37,105 bases of DNA, taken from NCBI RefSeq assembly GCF_001544135.1, contig NZ_BCPV01000039.1, positions 1 to 37,105 on the forward strand, given 5' to 3'. The notes beneath the pieces were generated by a model. The model made no database searches. It was not told the DNA's origin and saw only the letters and a list, made by a program, of their open reading frames with translations. Positions 1 through 14,335 of the stretch are shown in pieces. The position numbers and the translations under genes were made by a program. The DNA comes from Geobacillus zalihae NBRC 101842 (GTDB lineage Bacteria; Bacillota; Bacilli; Bacillales; Anoxybacillaceae). The stretch's first letter is position 1; each line of letters begins with the position of its first letter.

Positions 1-3422
<3,422 letters not shown>

Positions 3423-3433
3423 ACCGGCCATAA

Positions 3434-3468
3434 CGGCCAGGCGGGGAGCTGTTCCCCGCCATTGGCCG
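3434..3468 (+). promoter_or_regulatory. Long intercistronic hairpin between rpoB and rpoC
   Basis: An outer stem CGGCCA (3434-3439) / TGGCCG (3463-3468) encloses an inner stem GGCGGGGA (3440-3447) / TTCCCCGCC (3452-3460). No T-run follows, so it is not a typical intrinsic terminator. It may act in RNA processing, stability or attenuation between rpoB and rpoC; that role is inferred. Confidence 0.6.
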
Positions 3469-3514
3469 CTTGAGGGAACGGAAAACCGACGGATCAAAAA
3501 GGGAGGTATACCCC

Positions 3515-6500
3515 TTGCTGGATGTCAATAAATTTGAGTACATGAAAATTGGGCTCGCTTCCCCGGAGAAAATTCGTTCTTGGTCGTATGGCGAAGTCAA
3601 AAAGCCAGAGACAATCAACTATCGGACGTTAAAGCCGGAAAAAGACGGCTTGTTTTGCGAGCGCATTTTCGGTCCGACGAAAGACTGGGAATGCCATTGC
3701 GGCAAATATAAACGCGTTCGCTACAAAGGCGTCGTCTGCGACCGTTGCGGCGTCGAAGTGACGCGCTCGAAAGTCCGCCGCGAACGGATGGGCCATATCG
3801 AGCTGGCTGCCCCGGTTTCGCATATCTGGTATTTCAAAGGCATCCCGAGCCGGATGGGGTTGGTTCTTGACATGTCGCCGCGGGCGCTCGAAGAGGTCAT
3901 TTATTTTGCATCCTATGTCGTCACCGACCCGGGTGATACGCCGCTTGAGAAAAAGCAGCTGTTGTCGGAAAAGGAATACCGCGCCTATCGCGAGAAGTAC
4001 GGTCAATTGTTCCAAGCGTCGATGGGGGCGGAGGCGATCAAAAAGCTGCTCCAAGACATTGATTTGGATAAAGAGGTAGCCGCGCTGAAAGAAGAGCTGA
4101 AAACGGCGCAAGGGCAACGGCGCGCCCGCATCATTAAGCGGCTTGAAGTGCTTGAAGCGTTCCGCAGTTCAGGGAACGACCCGGCATGGATGGTGCTTGA
4201 TGTACTGCCGGTCATTCCGCCGGAGTTGCGCCCGATGGTTCAGCTTGACGGCGGGCGGTTTGCAACATCGGATTTGAACGATTTGTACCGCCGCGTCATC
4301 AACCGTAACAACCGGCTGAAACGGCTGCTTGATCTCGGTGCGCCGAACATTATCGTCCAAAATGAGAAGCGGATGCTGCAAGAGGCGGTTGATGCTTTGA
4401 TCGATAACGGCCGCCGCGGCCGTCCGGTGACCGGTCCGGGGAACCGTCCGTTAAAATCGCTTTCCCACATGCTGAAAGGGAAGCAAGGGCGCTTCCGGCA
4501 AAACTTGCTCGGCAAACGCGTTGATTATTCCGGCCGCTCCGTCATCGTCGTCGGCCCAAACTTAAAAATGTATCAATGCGGGCTGCCGAAAGAAATGGCG
4601 CTAGAGTTGTTCAAGCCGTTCGTCATGAAGGAGCTTGTGGAGCGGGGGTTGGCGCATAACATTAAAAGCGCGAAACGGAAAATCGAGCGCGTCCATCCGG
4701 AAGTGTGGGATGTGCTTGAAGATGTCATCAAAGAACATCCGGTGCTGTTAAACCGCGCTCCGACGCTGCACCGTCTCGGCATTCAGGCGTTTGAACCAAC
4801 GCTTGTGGAAGGGCGGGCGATCCGTCTTCATCCGCTTGTTTGCACGGCGTACAACGCTGACTTTGACGGCGACCAAATGGCGGTGCACGTGCCGCTGTCG
4901 GCTGAGGCGCAAGCCGAAGCGCGCTTGTTGATGTTGGCGGCGCAAAACATTTTGAACCCGAAAGACGGGAAGCCGGTCGTGACACCATCACAAGACATGG
5001 TGTTGGGCAACTACTACTTGACGATGGAGCGCGAGGGAGCCATCGGCGAAGGCATGGTGTTCAAAGACACGGACGAGGCGCTGCTTGCTTACCATAACGG
5101 CTACGTCCATCTCCATTCGCGCATCGCCATTCATGCCGGTTCGCTGAAAAACGAAACGTTTACCGAAGAGCAAAACAACAAGCTGCTCTTAACGACCGTC
5201 GGAAAGCTCATTTTCAACGAAATTTTGCCGAATTCGTTCCCGTACATCAACGAGCCGACGACGGAAAACATTGAAGGGCGGACGCCGGACAAGTACTTCC
5301 TTGACAAAGGGGTCAACGTGCGCGAAGAAATTCGCAAGCGCGAACTCGTGCCGCCGTTTAAGAAAAAAGTGCTCGGGCAAATTATCGCTGAAGTGTTCAA
5401 ACGGTTCAAAATCACCGAAACATCGAAGATGCTCGACCGCATGAAAGACCTTGGCTTCCAATATTCGACGAAGGCCGGCATCACGATCGGCGTGGCCGAT
5501 ATCGTCGTCCTGCCGGAAAAACAAGAAATTTTGGATGAAGCGCAAGCGAAAGTCGATACGGTTTTGAAGCAGTTCCGCCGCGGCTTAATTACGGACGAAG
5601 AGCGGTACGAGCGCGTCATCTCCATCTGGAGCGCGGCGAAAGACAAAATTCAAGACCGGTTGATGAAGTCGCTTGATAAACGCAACCCGATCTTTATGAT
5701 GAGCGATTCCGGAGCGCGCGGGAACGCGTCGAACTTTACGCAGCTTGCGGGGATGCGCGGTTTGATGGCCAACCCGGCCGGCCGGATCATTGAGCTGCCG
5801 ATCAAGTCGTCGTTCCGCGAAGGCTTGACGGTATTGGAATACTTTATCTCGACGCACGGCGCGCGAAAAGGATTGGCGGATACGGCGCTCAAAACGGCCG
5901 ACTCAGGCTATCTCACGCGCCGCCTTGTCGACGTGGCCCAAGACGTCATCGTCCGCGAAGAAGATTGCGGCACCGACCGCGGCATTTTGGCGCGGGCGCT
6001 GACGGATGGCACGGAAGTTGTCGTCAAGCTTGAAGAGCGGCTTGTCGGCCGCTATGCGCACAAAACGGTGCGCCATCCGGAAACGGGCGAAGTGATCGTC
6101 CGCAAAGACGAGATGATCACCGAAGATATCGCCAATGAGATCATGAAAGCCGGCATTACGGAAGTATGGATTCGCTCCGTATTCGCCTGCAACACGCGCC
6201 ATGGCGTCTGCAAAAAATGTTACGGCCGCAACATGGCGACCGGCATGGACGTCGAAGTTGGCGAAGCCGTCGGCATTATCGCCGCTCAGTCGATCGGCGA
6301 GCCGGGCACGCAGCTGACAATGCGGACGTTCCATACAGGCGGCGTCGCCGGCGACGATATCACTCAAGGTTTGCCACGGGTGCAAGAGCTGTTTGAAGCG
6401 CGCAACCCGAAAGGGCAAGCGGTCATTTCGGAAATTGACGGCACGGTCATCTCGATTAACAAAACGCGTGACAACCAATATGAAGTTGTCGTGCAAGGTG

Positions 6501-7114
6501 AGGTTGAAACGCGGACATATGTAGCGCCGTACAATGCGCGGCTGAAAGTCGAAGAAGGTCAGCGCGTCGAACGCGGCCAAGAGCTGACAGAAGGCTCGGT
6601 CGACCCGAAACAGTTGTTGCGCGTGCGCGATATTACATCCGTGCAAGAGTACTTGCTCCGCGAAGTGCAAAAAGTGTACCGGATGCAAGGGGTAGAAATC
6701 AGCGACAAGCATATCGAGGTCATGGTGCGGCAAATGTTGCGCAAAGTGCGCGTCATCGATGCCGGCGACACCGATGTGCTGCCGGGTACGCTTTTGGATG
6801 TTCACCAGTTTACCGATGTCAACGCCAAAGCTCTTCGCGAAGGGAAACGGCCGGCGACGGCCCGCCAGGTGTTGCTTGGCATCACGAAAGCGTCGCTTGA
6901 GACGGATTCATTCTTGTCTGCTGCTTCGTTCCAAGAAACGACGCGCGTCTTGACCGATGCAGCGATCAAAGGAAAACGTGATGAACTGCTTGGCTTAAAA
7001 GAAAACGTCATTATCGGCAAACTCGTCCCGGCTGGAACCGGTATGGCCCGCTACCGGAAAGTGAAGCCGGCCGTCAAAAAAGAAACGGCTGGCGACACGG
7101 TGTCGTCCAAATAA
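3515..7114 (+). CDS. rpoC: RNA polymerase beta' subunit
   Basis: Beta' subunit carrying the catalytic magnesium site of RNA polymerase. The start is TTG at 3515, giving [10 protein letters not shown] as in Bacillus RpoC and 1199 residues, the family length. GGGAGG at 3501-3506 lies 8 bases upstream. The in-frame TTG at 3470 would add 15 unconserved residues and is rejected. Residues C60, C62, C75 and C78 form the N-terminal zinc ribbon. [12 protein letters not shown] begins at residue 447 and places the catalytic aspartates at D449, D451 and D453. C818, C892, C899 and C902 form the second zinc site. The trigger-loop stretch [16 protein letters not shown] is intact. It is co-transcribed with rpoB and followed by a hairpin and then the str-operon promoter. 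Confidence 0.98.
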   Translation: MLDVNKFEYMKIGLASPEKIRSWSYGEVKKPETINYRTLKPEKDGLFCERIFGPTKDWECHCGKYKRVRYKGVVCDRCGVEVTRSKVRRERMGHIELAAPVSHIWYFKGIPSRMGLVLDMSPRALEEVIYFASYVVTDPGDTPLEKKQLLSEKEYRAYREKYGQLFQASMGAEAIKKLLQDIDLDKEVAALKEELKTAQGQRRARIIKRLEVLEAFRSSGNDPAWMVLDVLPVIPPELRPMVQLDGGRFATSDLNDLYRRVINRNNRLKRLLDLGAPNIIVQNEKRMLQEAVDALIDNGRRGRPVTGPGNRPLKSLSHMLKGKQGRFRQNLLGKRVDYSGRSVIVVGPNLKMYQCGLPKEMALELFKPFVMKELVERGLAHNIKSAKRKIERVHPEVWDVLEDVIKEHPVLLNRAPTLHRLGIQAFEPTLVEGRAIRLHPLVCTAYNADFDGDQMAVHVPLSAEAQAEARLLMLAAQNILNPKDGKPVVTPSQDMVLGNYYLTMEREGAIGEGMVFKDTDEALLAYHNGYVHLHSRIAIHAGSLKNETFTEEQNNKLLLTTVGKLIFNEILPNSFPYINEPTTENIEGRTPDKYFLDKGVNVREEIRKRELVPPFKKKVLGQIIAEVFKRFKITETSKMLDRMKDLGFQYSTKAGITIGVADIVVLPEKQEILDEAQAKVDTVLKQFRRGLITDEERYERVISIWSAAKDKIQDRLMKSLDKRNPIFMMSDSGARGNASNFTQLAGMRGLMANPAGRIIELPIKSSFREGLTVLEYFISTHGARKGLADTALKTADSGYLTRRLVDVAQDVIVREEDCGTDRGILARALTDGTEVVVKLEERLVGRYAHKTVRHPETGEVIVRKDEMITEDIANEIMKAGITEVWIRSVFACNTRHGVCKKCYGRNMATGMDVEVGEAVGIIAAQSIGEPGTQLTMRTFHTGGVAGDDITQGLPRVQELFEARNPKGQAVISEIDGTVISINKTRDNQYEVVVQGEVETRTYVAPYNARLKVEEGQRVERGQELTEGSVDPKQLLRVRDITSVQEYLLREVQKVYRMQGVEISDKHIEVMVRQMLRKVRVIDAGDTDVLPGTLLDVHQFTDVNAKALREGKRPATARQVLLGITKASLETDSFLSAASFQETTRVLTDAAIKGKRDELLGLKENVIIGKLVPAGTGMARYRKVKPAVKKETAGDTVSSK

Positions 7115-7126
7115 CGCGAGCCAAGC

Positions 7127-7154
7127 GGCCGGCTAAGGCGCTCCTTGGCCGGCC
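7127..7154 (+). terminator. Hairpin after rpoC, possible terminator
   Basis: GGCCGGCTAAGG (7127-7138) pairs with CCTTGGCCGGCC (7143-7154), 12 bp with one T-G wobble and a CGCT loop. The downstream sequence is A-rich rather than T-rich, so termination efficiency is uncertain and read-through into rplGB is possible. Confidence 0.5.
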
Positions 7155-7175
7155 ATCATCTAATGAAAAATCCAG

Positions 7176-7204
7176 TTGACAATCGACAAAGAAAATGGTA
7201 GTCT
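7176..7204 (+). promoter_or_regulatory. Sigma-A promoter of the str operon
   Basis: A perfect -35 TTGACA (7176-7181), a 17-base spacer and a -10 TAGTCT (7199-7204) preceded by TGG, i.e. an extended -10. An alternative TCTAAT at 7202 has poorer spacing. It lies 45 bases before rplGB and matches the place where the B. subtilis str operon begins. Confidence 0.65.
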
Positions 7205-7248
7205 AATAAAGGTGTTCCAACAACCTGGTACTTTGGAGGATATGTTAC

Positions 7249-7497
7249 ATGTCTTATGAAAAAGTATTACAGGCTGGAAAAATTGTCATTGGAACCAAAC
7301 AAACGATAAGGGCTTTAAAGGAAGGGAAAGCAGCGGAAGTGATCGTGGCGGAGGATGCCGACTTGCCGATCATCGAAAAAGTGACCGCCGCCGCCAATGA
7401 GGCAAACGTGCCGGTCACAAAAGTCGATTCGATGAAAAAGCTTGGCAAGGCGTGCAAAATCCAAGTCGGTGCGGCTGCAGTGGCGATCCTTCGGTAA
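7249..7497 (+). CDS. rplGB: L7Ae-family ribosomal protein L7Ae-like (YbxF)
   Basis: An 82-residue protein of the L7Ae/L30e/Gadd45 fold that binds kink-turn RNA; the B. subtilis orthologue YbxF occupies the same place between rpoC and rpsL. The sequence shows the family pattern GTKQTIRALKEGKA near the N-terminus (RNA contact) and the hydrophobic C-terminal strand AAAVAILR. The ATG at 7249 follows TGGAGGA with good spacing. It is the first gene after the str promoter and precedes rpsL by 96 bases. The exact cellular target is not obvious from the sequence. Confidence 0.93.
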   Translation: MSYEKVLQAGKIVIGTKQTIRALKEGKAAEVIVAEDADLPIIEKVTAAANEANVPVTKVDSMKKLGKACKIQVGAAAVAILR

Positions 7498-7542
7498 CGT
7501 TTTGCCTTTCTCCCCTAAAACCTTTATTTGCATAAACGATGA

Positions 7543-8016
<474 letters not shown>

Positions 8017-8019
8017 TGA

Positions 8020-8526
<507 letters not shown>

Positions 8527-8540
8527 GGAGCGCCGCCTAA

Positions 8541-8588
8541 AGGAAATAGGTGAGGAGGCACTGCGGTTGCCTATTCACCTATCTTCCT
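8541..8588 (+). promoter_or_regulatory. Large stem-loop in the rpsG-fusA interval
   Basis: AGGAAATAGGTGA (8541-8553) pairs with TCACCTATCTTCCT (8575-8588) with one bulged base. An inner AGGCA/TGCCT stem (8556-8560, 8568-8572) closes a seven-base loop. No T-run follows. It may be an mRNA processing or translational control element of fusA. Confidence 0.5.
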
Positions 8589-8643
8589 ATATATTGCGGC
8601 CTTTCCGGTCGCGCGTGGGACAACTTCAAAGACAAGGGGATTG

Positions 8644-8657
8644 CGCCATCGATGGCG
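8644..8657 (+). other. 14-bp perfect palindrome upstream of fusA
   Basis: CGCCATCGATGGCG is its own reverse complement and lies about 50 bases before the fusA start. It could be a protein site, a short hairpin or chance. Confidence 0.3.
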
Positions 8658-8706
8658 GCGCCATCTACTTATATTTCATATTTGAAGGAAGGAGAAAATA
8701 ACCACT

Positions 8707-10785
8707 ATGGCAAGAGAGTTCTCCTTGGAAAAGACTCGCAACATAGGGATTATGGCGCACATTGACGCCGGGAAAACGACGACGACGGAACGGATCTTGT
8801 TCTATACCGGCCGCGTTCATAAAATCGGGGAAGTGCATGAAGGTGCGGCCACGATGGACTGGATGGAACAAGAACAAGAGCGCGGAATTACGATCACGTC
8901 GGCGGCGACAACGGCGCAATGGAAAGGCCATCGCATCAATATCATCGACACGCCGGGGCACGTCGACTTTACGGTCGAGGTTGAGCGTTCGTTGCGCGTA
9001 TTGGACGGGGCCATCACGGTCTTAGACGCGCAATCGGGTGTTGAACCGCAAACGGAAACCGTTTGGCGCCAAGCGACGACATATGGCGTCCCACGGATCG
9101 TGTTCGTCAACAAAATGGATAAAATCGGCGCCGATTTCTTGTATTCGGTGAAAACGCTCCATGACCGCCTGCAAGCGAACGCCCATCCGGTGCAACTGCC
9201 GATCGGTGCTGAAGATCAATTCTCCGGCATTATCGACTTGGTTGAAATGTGCGCGTACCATTACCATGATGAGCTTGGCAAAAACATTGAGCGCATTGAC
9301 ATTCCGGAAGAATACCGCGATATGGCAGAAGAGTACCATAACAAGCTGATTGAGGCGGTCGCTGAGCTGGACGAAGAATTAATGATGAAATATTTGGAAG
9401 GAGAAGAAATCACGGCGGAAGAGCTGAAGGCCGCGATCCGCAAAGCGACGATCAGCGTTGAATTCTTCCCGGTCTTCTGCGGCTCGGCATTCAAAAACAA
9501 AGGTGTTCAGCTGCTTCTTGACGGCGTTGTCGACTACTTGCCGTCTCCGGTTGACATCCCGGCGATTCGCGGCGTCGTTCCGGATACCGAAGAAGAAGTG
9601 ACACGTGAAGCAAGCGATGACGCTCCGTTTGCCGCTTTGGCATTTAAAATCATGACTGACCCGTATGTCGGGAAATTGACGTTTATTCGCGTCTACTCTG
9701 GAACGCTTGATTCCGGTTCATATGTGATGAACACGACGAAAGGGAAGCGCGAACGGATCGGCCGCTTGCTGCAAATGCACGCGAACCACCGTCAAGAAAT
9801 TTCGAAAGTCTATGCCGGTGATATTGCCGCAGCGGTAGGTTTAAAAGATACGGCGACCGGTGATACTCTATGTGATGACAAGCATCCTGTCATTTTAGAG
9901 TCGATGCAATTCCCAGAACCGGTCATTTCGGTGGCAATCGAGCCGAAGTCGAAAGCCGATCAAGACAAAATGAGCCAAGCGCTGCAAAAATTGCAAGAAG
10001 AAGACCCGACTTTCCGCGCTCACACCGACCCGGAAACGGGCCAAACGATCATCTCCGGAATGGGCGAGTTGCATCTTGACATCATCGTCGACCGGATGCG
10101 CCGCGAGTTCAAAGTCGAAGCGAACGTCGGGGCGCCGCAAGTTGCCTACCGCGAAACGTTCCGCAAATCGGCGCAAGTCGAAGGCAAATTCATCCGTCAA
10201 TCCGGCGGCCGCGGTCAATACGGCCACGTTTGGATCGAATTCTCGCCGAACGAGCGCGGCAAAGGCTTCGAATTCGAGAACGCCATCGTCGGTGGGGTTG
10301 TTCCGAAAGAGTATGTGCCGGCCGTCCAAGCTGGATTGGAAGAAGCGATGCAAAACGGCGTCTTAGCCGGCTATCCGGTTGTCGACATTAAAGCGAAGCT
10401 GTTCGACGGATCGTACCACGATGTCGACTCGAGCGAAATGGCATTCAAAATCGCTGCTTCCTTGGCATTGAAAAACGCCGCGACGAAGTGCGATCCGGTT
10501 CTTTTGGAACCGATCATGAAAGTCGAAGTCGTCATCCCTGAAGAGTACCTCGGTGACATCATGGGCGACATCACGTCCCGTCGCGGCCGCATCGAGGGGA
10601 TGGAAGCGCGCGGCAACGCCCAAGTCGTCCGGGCGATGGTGCCGATGGCTGAAATGTTTGGTTATGCGACATCGCTCCGTTCGAACACGCAAGGACGCGG
10701 AACGTTCTCGATGGTGTTTGACCACTATGAAGAAGTTCCGAAAAACATCGCCGATGAAATTATCAAAAAAAATAAAGGCGAATAA
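8707..10785 (+). CDS. fusA: Elongation factor G
   Basis: Translocating GTPase of the ribosome, also acting with RRF in ribosome recycling; 692 residues, the Bacillaceae length. G1 [10 protein letters not shown] begins at residue 17, the switch II element DTPGHVD at 81-87 and NKMD at 135-138. Domains II to V follow, with the domain IV segment [10 protein letters not shown] and the domain V ending [17 protein letters not shown]. The ATG at 8707 is preceded by AAGGAAGGAG. The 180-base gap before it holds a long stem-loop and a palindrome. The tuf promoter begins directly after the stop codon. Confidence 0.98.
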   Translation: MAREFSLEKTRNIGIMAHIDAGKTTTTERILFYTGRVHKIGEVHEGAATMDWMEQEQERGITITSAATTAQWKGHRINIIDTPGHVDFTVEVERSLRVLDGAITVLDAQSGVEPQTETVWRQATTYGVPRIVFVNKMDKIGADFLYSVKTLHDRLQANAHPVQLPIGAEDQFSGIIDLVEMCAYHYHDELGKNIERIDIPEEYRDMAEEYHNKLIEAVAELDEELMMKYLEGEEITAEELKAAIRKATISVEFFPVFCGSAFKNKGVQLLLDGVVDYLPSPVDIPAIRGVVPDTEEEVTREASDDAPFAALAFKIMTDPYVGKLTFIRVYSGTLDSGSYVMNTTKGKRERIGRLLQMHANHRQEISKVYAGDIAAAVGLKDTATGDTLCDDKHPVILESMQFPEPVISVAIEPKSKADQDKMSQALQKLQEEDPTFRAHTDPETGQTIISGMGELHLDIIVDRMRREFKVEANVGAPQVAYRETFRKSAQVEGKFIRQSGGRGQYGHVWIEFSPNERGKGFEFENAIVGGVVPKEYVPAVQAGLEEAMQNGVLAGYPVVDIKAKLFDGSYHDVDSSEMAFKIAASLALKNAATKCDPVLLEPIMKVEVVIPEEYLGDIMGDITSRRGRIEGMEARGNAQVVRAMVPMAEMFGYATSLRSNTQGRGTFSMVFDHYEEVPKNIADEIIKKNKGE

Positions 10786-10814
10786 TTGATTTCTCTTGCT
10801 AGTTTCGCTATAAA
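10786..10814 (+). promoter_or_regulatory. Separate sigma-A promoter for tuf
   Basis: TTGATT (10786-10791), a 17-base spacer and TATAAA (10809-10814). The -35 box begins on the base after the fusA stop codon. Transcription would start near 10821, giving a leader of roughly 93 bases. Confidence 0.6.
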
Positions 10815-10821
10815 TACTTAT

Positions 10822-10868
10822 GTAAGTAAGACTTGGGAACATTTTGTTCCCAAGCATCCTATACTTAC
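10822..10868 (+). promoter_or_regulatory. Two-tier hairpin in the tuf leader
   Basis: Outer stem GTAAGTA (10822-10828) / TACTTAC (10862-10868); inner perfect 9-bp stem CTTGGGAAC (10832-10840) / GTTCCCAAG (10846-10854) with an ATTTT loop. It lies almost at the predicted transcript 5' end, where a hairpin could stabilize the tuf mRNA; that role is inferred. Confidence 0.5.
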
Positions 10869-10913
10869 CCAACCATATAAATTCATATCTTACTTTTAAG
10901 GAGGATATCTCTC

Positions 10914-12101
10914 ATGGCTAAAGCGAAATTTGAGCGCACGAAACCGCACGTCAACATTGGCACGATCGGCCACGTTGACCACGGGAAAACGACGTTGACA
11001 GCTGCGATCACGACGGTTTTGGCGAAACAAGGCAAAGCCGAAGCAAAAGCGTACGACCAAATCGACGCTGCTCCGGAAGAGCGTGAACGCGGGATTACGA
11101 TTTCGACGGCGCACGTCGAGTATGAAACAGATGCTCGCCACTATGCGCACGTTGACTGCCCAGGCCACGCTGACTACGTTAAAAACATGATCACGGGCGC
11201 GGCGCAAATGGACGGCGCGATCCTTGTTGTATCGGCGGCTGACGGTCCGATGCCGCAAACGCGCGAACACATTCTTCTCTCCCGCCAAGTCGGTGTTCCG
11301 TACATCGTTGTATTCTTGAACAAATGCGACATGGTGGACGACGAAGAATTGCTTGAACTTGTTGAAATGGAAGTTCGCGATCTTCTCTCTGAATACGACT
11401 TCCCAGGCGATGAAGTGCCGGTCATCAAAGGTTCGGCATTAAAAGCGCTTGAAGGCGACCCGCAATGGGAAGAAAAAATCATTGAACTGATGAATGCGGT
11501 TGACGAATACATCCCGACGCCGCAACGTGAAGTGGACAAACCGTTCATGATGCCAATCGAGGACGTCTTCTCGATCACGGGCCGCGGTACGGTTGCAACA
11601 GGCCGTGTTGAACGCGGTACGTTGAAAGTTGGCGACCCGGTTGAAATCATCGGTTTGTCGGATGAGCCGAAAACGACGACCGTTACGGGTGTAGAAATGT
11701 TCCGCAAACTTCTCGATCAAGCGGAAGCCGGCGACAACATCGGTGCGCTTCTCCGCGGCGTATCTCGTGATGAAGTCGAGCGCGGCCAAGTATTGGCGAA
11801 ACCTGGTTCGATCACGCCGCACACGAAATTCAAAGCGCAAGTATACGTCCTGACGAAAGAAGAAGGCGGACGCCATACTCCGTTCTTCTCGAACTACCGT
11901 CCGCAATTCTACTTCCGTACGACGGACGTAACGGGCATTATCACGCTTCCGGAAGGCGTCGAAATGGTTATGCCTGGCGACAACGTTGAAATGACGGTGG
12001 AACTGATCGCCCCGATCGCGATCGAAGAAGGTACGAAATTCTCGATCCGCGAAGGCGGCCGTACGGTCGGCGCTGGCTCTGTATCGGAAATCATCGAGTA
12101 A
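10914..12101 (+). CDS. tuf: Elongation factor Tu
   Basis: GTPase delivering aminoacyl-tRNA to the ribosomal A site; 395 residues. G1 GHVDHGKT is at 19-26, DCPGH at 81-85 and NKCD at 136-139; domains II and III follow with [13 protein letters not shown] and the C-terminal [11 protein letters not shown]. The ATG at 10914 follows AAGGAGGAT. The gene has its own promoter and leader hairpin as well as read-through from the str operon, fitting the need for excess EF-Tu over other translation factors. It ends in a strong intrinsic terminator. Confidence 0.98.
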   Translation: MAKAKFERTKPHVNIGTIGHVDHGKTTLTAAITTVLAKQGKAEAKAYDQIDAAPEERERGITISTAHVEYETDARHYAHVDCPGHADYVKNMITGAAQMDGAILVVSAADGPMPQTREHILLSRQVGVPYIVVFLNKCDMVDDEELLELVEMEVRDLLSEYDFPGDEVPVIKGSALKALEGDPQWEEKIIELMNAVDEYIPTPQREVDKPFMMPIEDVFSITGRGTVATGRVERGTLKVGDPVEIIGLSDEPKTTTVTGVEMFRKLLDQAEAGDNIGALLRGVSRDEVERGQVLAKPGSITPHTKFKAQVYVLTKEEGGRHTPFFSNYRPQFYFRTTDVTGIITLPEGVEMVMPGDNVEMTVELIAPIAIEEGTKFSIREGGRTVGAGSVSEIIE

Positions 12102-12108
12102 TCACGGC

Positions 12109-12143
12109 AAAAAAGGGTGTCCAGCAATGGACATCCTTTTTTT
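12109..12143 (+). terminator. Intrinsic terminator after tuf
   Basis: GGGTGTCCA (12115-12123) pairs with TGGACATCC (12128-12136) around a GCAA loop, with one G-T wobble. An A-run precedes it and seven Ts follow (12137-12143). This marks the end of the str operon. Confidence 0.9.
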
Positions 12144-12176
12144 GATGCCATCTTGACCGTCAGATTGGCGGCTGTG

Positions 12177-12205
12177 TTGAAAACGGGATGGCGGCTATGT
12201 ATAAT
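12177..12205 (+). promoter_or_regulatory. S10-operon promoter, upstream of two
   Basis: TTGAAA (12177-12182), a 17-base spacer and a perfect TATAAT (12200-12205), 34 bases after the str-operon terminator. The start would be near 12212, leaving a leader of about 185 bases before rpsJ. Confidence 0.75.
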
Positions 12206-12236
12206 AGAAGAAGTGTGGGAAAAGCAAAGAAATCAC

Positions 12237-12265
12237 TTGCAATCTTGCTTACATACCAGTATAAT
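12237..12265 (+). promoter_or_regulatory. S10-operon promoter, downstream of two
   Basis: TTGCAA (12237-12242), a 17-base spacer and a perfect TATAAT (12260-12265), exactly 60 bases after the first promoter. The weaker -35 makes it the less certain of the pair. Confidence 0.5.
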
Positions 12266-12309
12266 ATCAAATGTTGGTCTTTGACTGCGATGAAGCGGAA
12301 GGTTGCTGA

Positions 12310-12339
12310 CACACCCGGCCGCTTTGCCACGGCGGTGTG
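12310..12339 (+). promoter_or_regulatory. GC-rich hairpin in the rpsJ leader
   Basis: CACACC plus GCCG (12310-12321, two-base bulge) pairs with CGGC plus GGTGTG (12330-12339) around an eight-base loop. No T-run follows. It lies 58 bases before the rpsJ start, in both predicted transcripts, and is a candidate for operon autoregulation. Confidence 0.4.
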
Positions 12340-12376
12340 CAGGAAATTTCCGTGGAGAAGTCTATTTTCAAAATAG

Positions 12377-12706
<330 letters not shown>

Positions 12707-12726
12707 TCGACTGGGAGGTGTGACAC

Positions 12727-13368
12727 ATGACGAAAGGAATCTTAGGAAGAAAGATCGGTATGACGCAAATATTTGCGGAAAATGGCGATTTGATTCCGGT
12801 AACCGTCATCCATGCGACGCCGAACGTCGTCCTGCAAAAGAAAACGATCGAAAACGACGGTTACGAAGCGATCCAATTAGGTTTTGAAGATATTAGCGAA
12901 AAACGCGCCAATAAACCGCAAATTGGCCATGCTGCCAAAGCGAACACGGCACCTAAGCGCTTCATTCGTGAAATCCGCGGCGCCAACATCGATGAATATG
13001 AAGTTGGCCAAGAAGTGAAAGTTGACATTTTCAGCGAAGGCGAAATTGTCGATGTCACGGGCATTTCGAAAGGGAAAGGTTTCCAAGGGGCGATCAAACG
13101 CCACGGTCAATCACGCGGACCAATGGCTCACGGTTCCCGTTATCATCGCCGTCCGGGTTCGATGGGGTCCATCGCGCCAAACCGCGTTTTCAAAACGAAA
13201 AACTTGCCGGGCCGCATGGGCGGTGAGCGCGTGACGATCCAAAACTTGAAAATCGTGAAAGTGGATCCGGAGCGCAACTTGCTGCTCATTAAAGGCAATG
13301 TGCCGGGTCCGAGAAAAGGCTTAGTCATCGTCAAAAGCGCCGTGAAAGCGGCGAAGAAGGCGAAATAA
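12727..13368 (+). CDS. rplC: 50S ribosomal protein L3
   Basis: L3, an early assembly protein whose central extension reaches toward the peptidyl transferase centre; 213 residues, slightly longer than B. subtilis L3. Seen are the N-terminal [13 protein letters not shown], the internal loop segment [17 protein letters not shown] and the [13 protein letters not shown] motif, followed by [11 protein letters not shown]. The ATG at 12727 follows GGGAGGTG. The C-terminus carries a lysine/alanine-rich tail. Confidence 0.98.
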   Translation: MTKGILGRKIGMTQIFAENGDLIPVTVIHATPNVVLQKKTIENDGYEAIQLGFEDISEKRANKPQIGHAAKANTAPKRFIREIRGANIDEYEVGQEVKVDIFSEGEIVDVTGISKGKGFQGAIKRHGQSRGPMAHGSRYHRRPGSMGSIAPNRVFKTKNLPGRMGGERVTIQNLKIVKVDPERNLLLIKGNVPGPRKGLVIVKSAVKAAKKAK

Positions 13369-13397
13369 CATCCGGCCAAGAAAGGAGGAACTACGTA

Positions 13398-14021
13398 ATG
13401 CCAAAAGTAGCATTATACAACCAAAACGGTCAGACGGTCGGCGAAATCGAGTTGAACGACGCCGTTTTTGGGATTGAACCGAATAAGCATGTGTTGTTCG
13501 AAGCAGTGATTATGCAACGCGCCTCGATGCGTCAAGGAACGCATAAAACGAAAAACCGCGCTGAAGTGAGCGGCGGCGGCCGCAAGCCATGGCGCCAAAA
13601 AGGGACAGGACGCGCCCGTCAAGGTTCGATTCGCGCTCCGCAATGGCGCGGCGGCGGTACGGTCTTTGGTCCAGTTCCGCGCAGCTACAGCTACAAACTT
13701 CCGAAAAAAGTTCGCCGTTTAGCGATCAAATCGGCATTGTCTTCGAAAGTGCTCGAAAACGACATCGTTGTATTGGATCAATTGTCGCTTGAAGCACCGA
13801 AGACGAAGGAAATGGTCAAAATTTTAAACAATCTCTCAGTGGATCGGAAAGCACTCATTGTGACCGACGAGCTGAATGAGAATGTATATCTGTCGGCGCG
13901 CAACATTCCTGGCGTCAAAGTGGTGGCAGCCAACGGCATCAATGTGCTCGATGTGCTCAACCATGACAAACTCGTCATTACGAAGGCGGCCGTGGAGAAA
14001 GTAGAGGAGGTGCTTGCATAA
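13398..14021 (+). CDS. rplD: 50S ribosomal protein L4
   Basis: L4, 207 residues, which lines the exit tunnel with L22 and, in gamma-proteobacteria, represses the S10 operon. The tunnel loop [19 protein letters not shown] is intact and shows no obvious macrolide-resistance change. The start ATG 13398 follows AAAGGAGG. The stop codon overlaps the rplW start by one base, suggesting translational coupling. Confidence 0.98.
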   Translation: MPKVALYNQNGQTVGEIELNDAVFGIEPNKHVLFEAVIMQRASMRQGTHKTKNRAEVSGGGRKPWRQKGTGRARQGSIRAPQWRGGGTVFGPVPRSYSYKLPKKVRRLAIKSALSSKVLENDIVVLDQLSLEAPKTKEMVKILNNLSVDRKALIVTDELNENVYLSARNIPGVKVVAANGINVLDVLNHDKLVITKAAVEKVEEVLA

Positions 14022-14308
14022 TGAAAGACCCTCGCGACATTATTAAGCGCCCCATCATCACGGAAAATACAATGAATTTGATCGGGCAAAAAAAATATAC
14101 GTTTGAGGTCGACGTCAAAGCGAACAAGACGGAAGTGAAAGACGCCGTCGAGAAAATTTTTGGCGTTAAAGTAGCCAAAGTGAACATCATGAACTATAAA
14201 GGGAAATTTAAACGCGTCGGCCGCTACAGCGGCTATACGAACCGCCGCCGCAAAGCGATCGTCACGCTGACGCCGGACAGCAAAGAGATCGAACTGTTTG
14301 AAGTGTAA
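14021..14308 (+). CDS. rplW: 50S ribosomal protein L23
   Basis: L23 at the tunnel exit, docking site for trigger factor and SRP; 95 residues. The N-terminal [17 protein letters not shown] and the basic loop [19 protein letters not shown] are characteristic. The ATG shares its A with the TAA of rplD, and the ribosome binding site GAGGAGG lies inside the rplD 3' end. rplB follows after 27 bases. Confidence 0.98.
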   Translation: MKDPRDIIKRPIITENTMNLIGQKKYTFEVDVKANKTEVKDAVEKIFGVKVAKVNIMNYKGKFKRVGRYSGYTNRRRKAIVTLTPDSKEIELFEV

Positions 14309-14335
14309 CATAAACGATGAAGGAGGGACATTCCG

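Noticed and set aside
3470-3514. Upstream TTG start for rpoC adding 15 residues
   Set aside because: The extension is not conserved, and the GGGAGG at 3501 fits the TTG at 3515.
12188-12376. 62-codon ORF in the S10 leader
   Set aside because: Its ATG lies inside the -35 to -10 spacer of the first promoter and the frame has no ribosome binding site or known resemblance.
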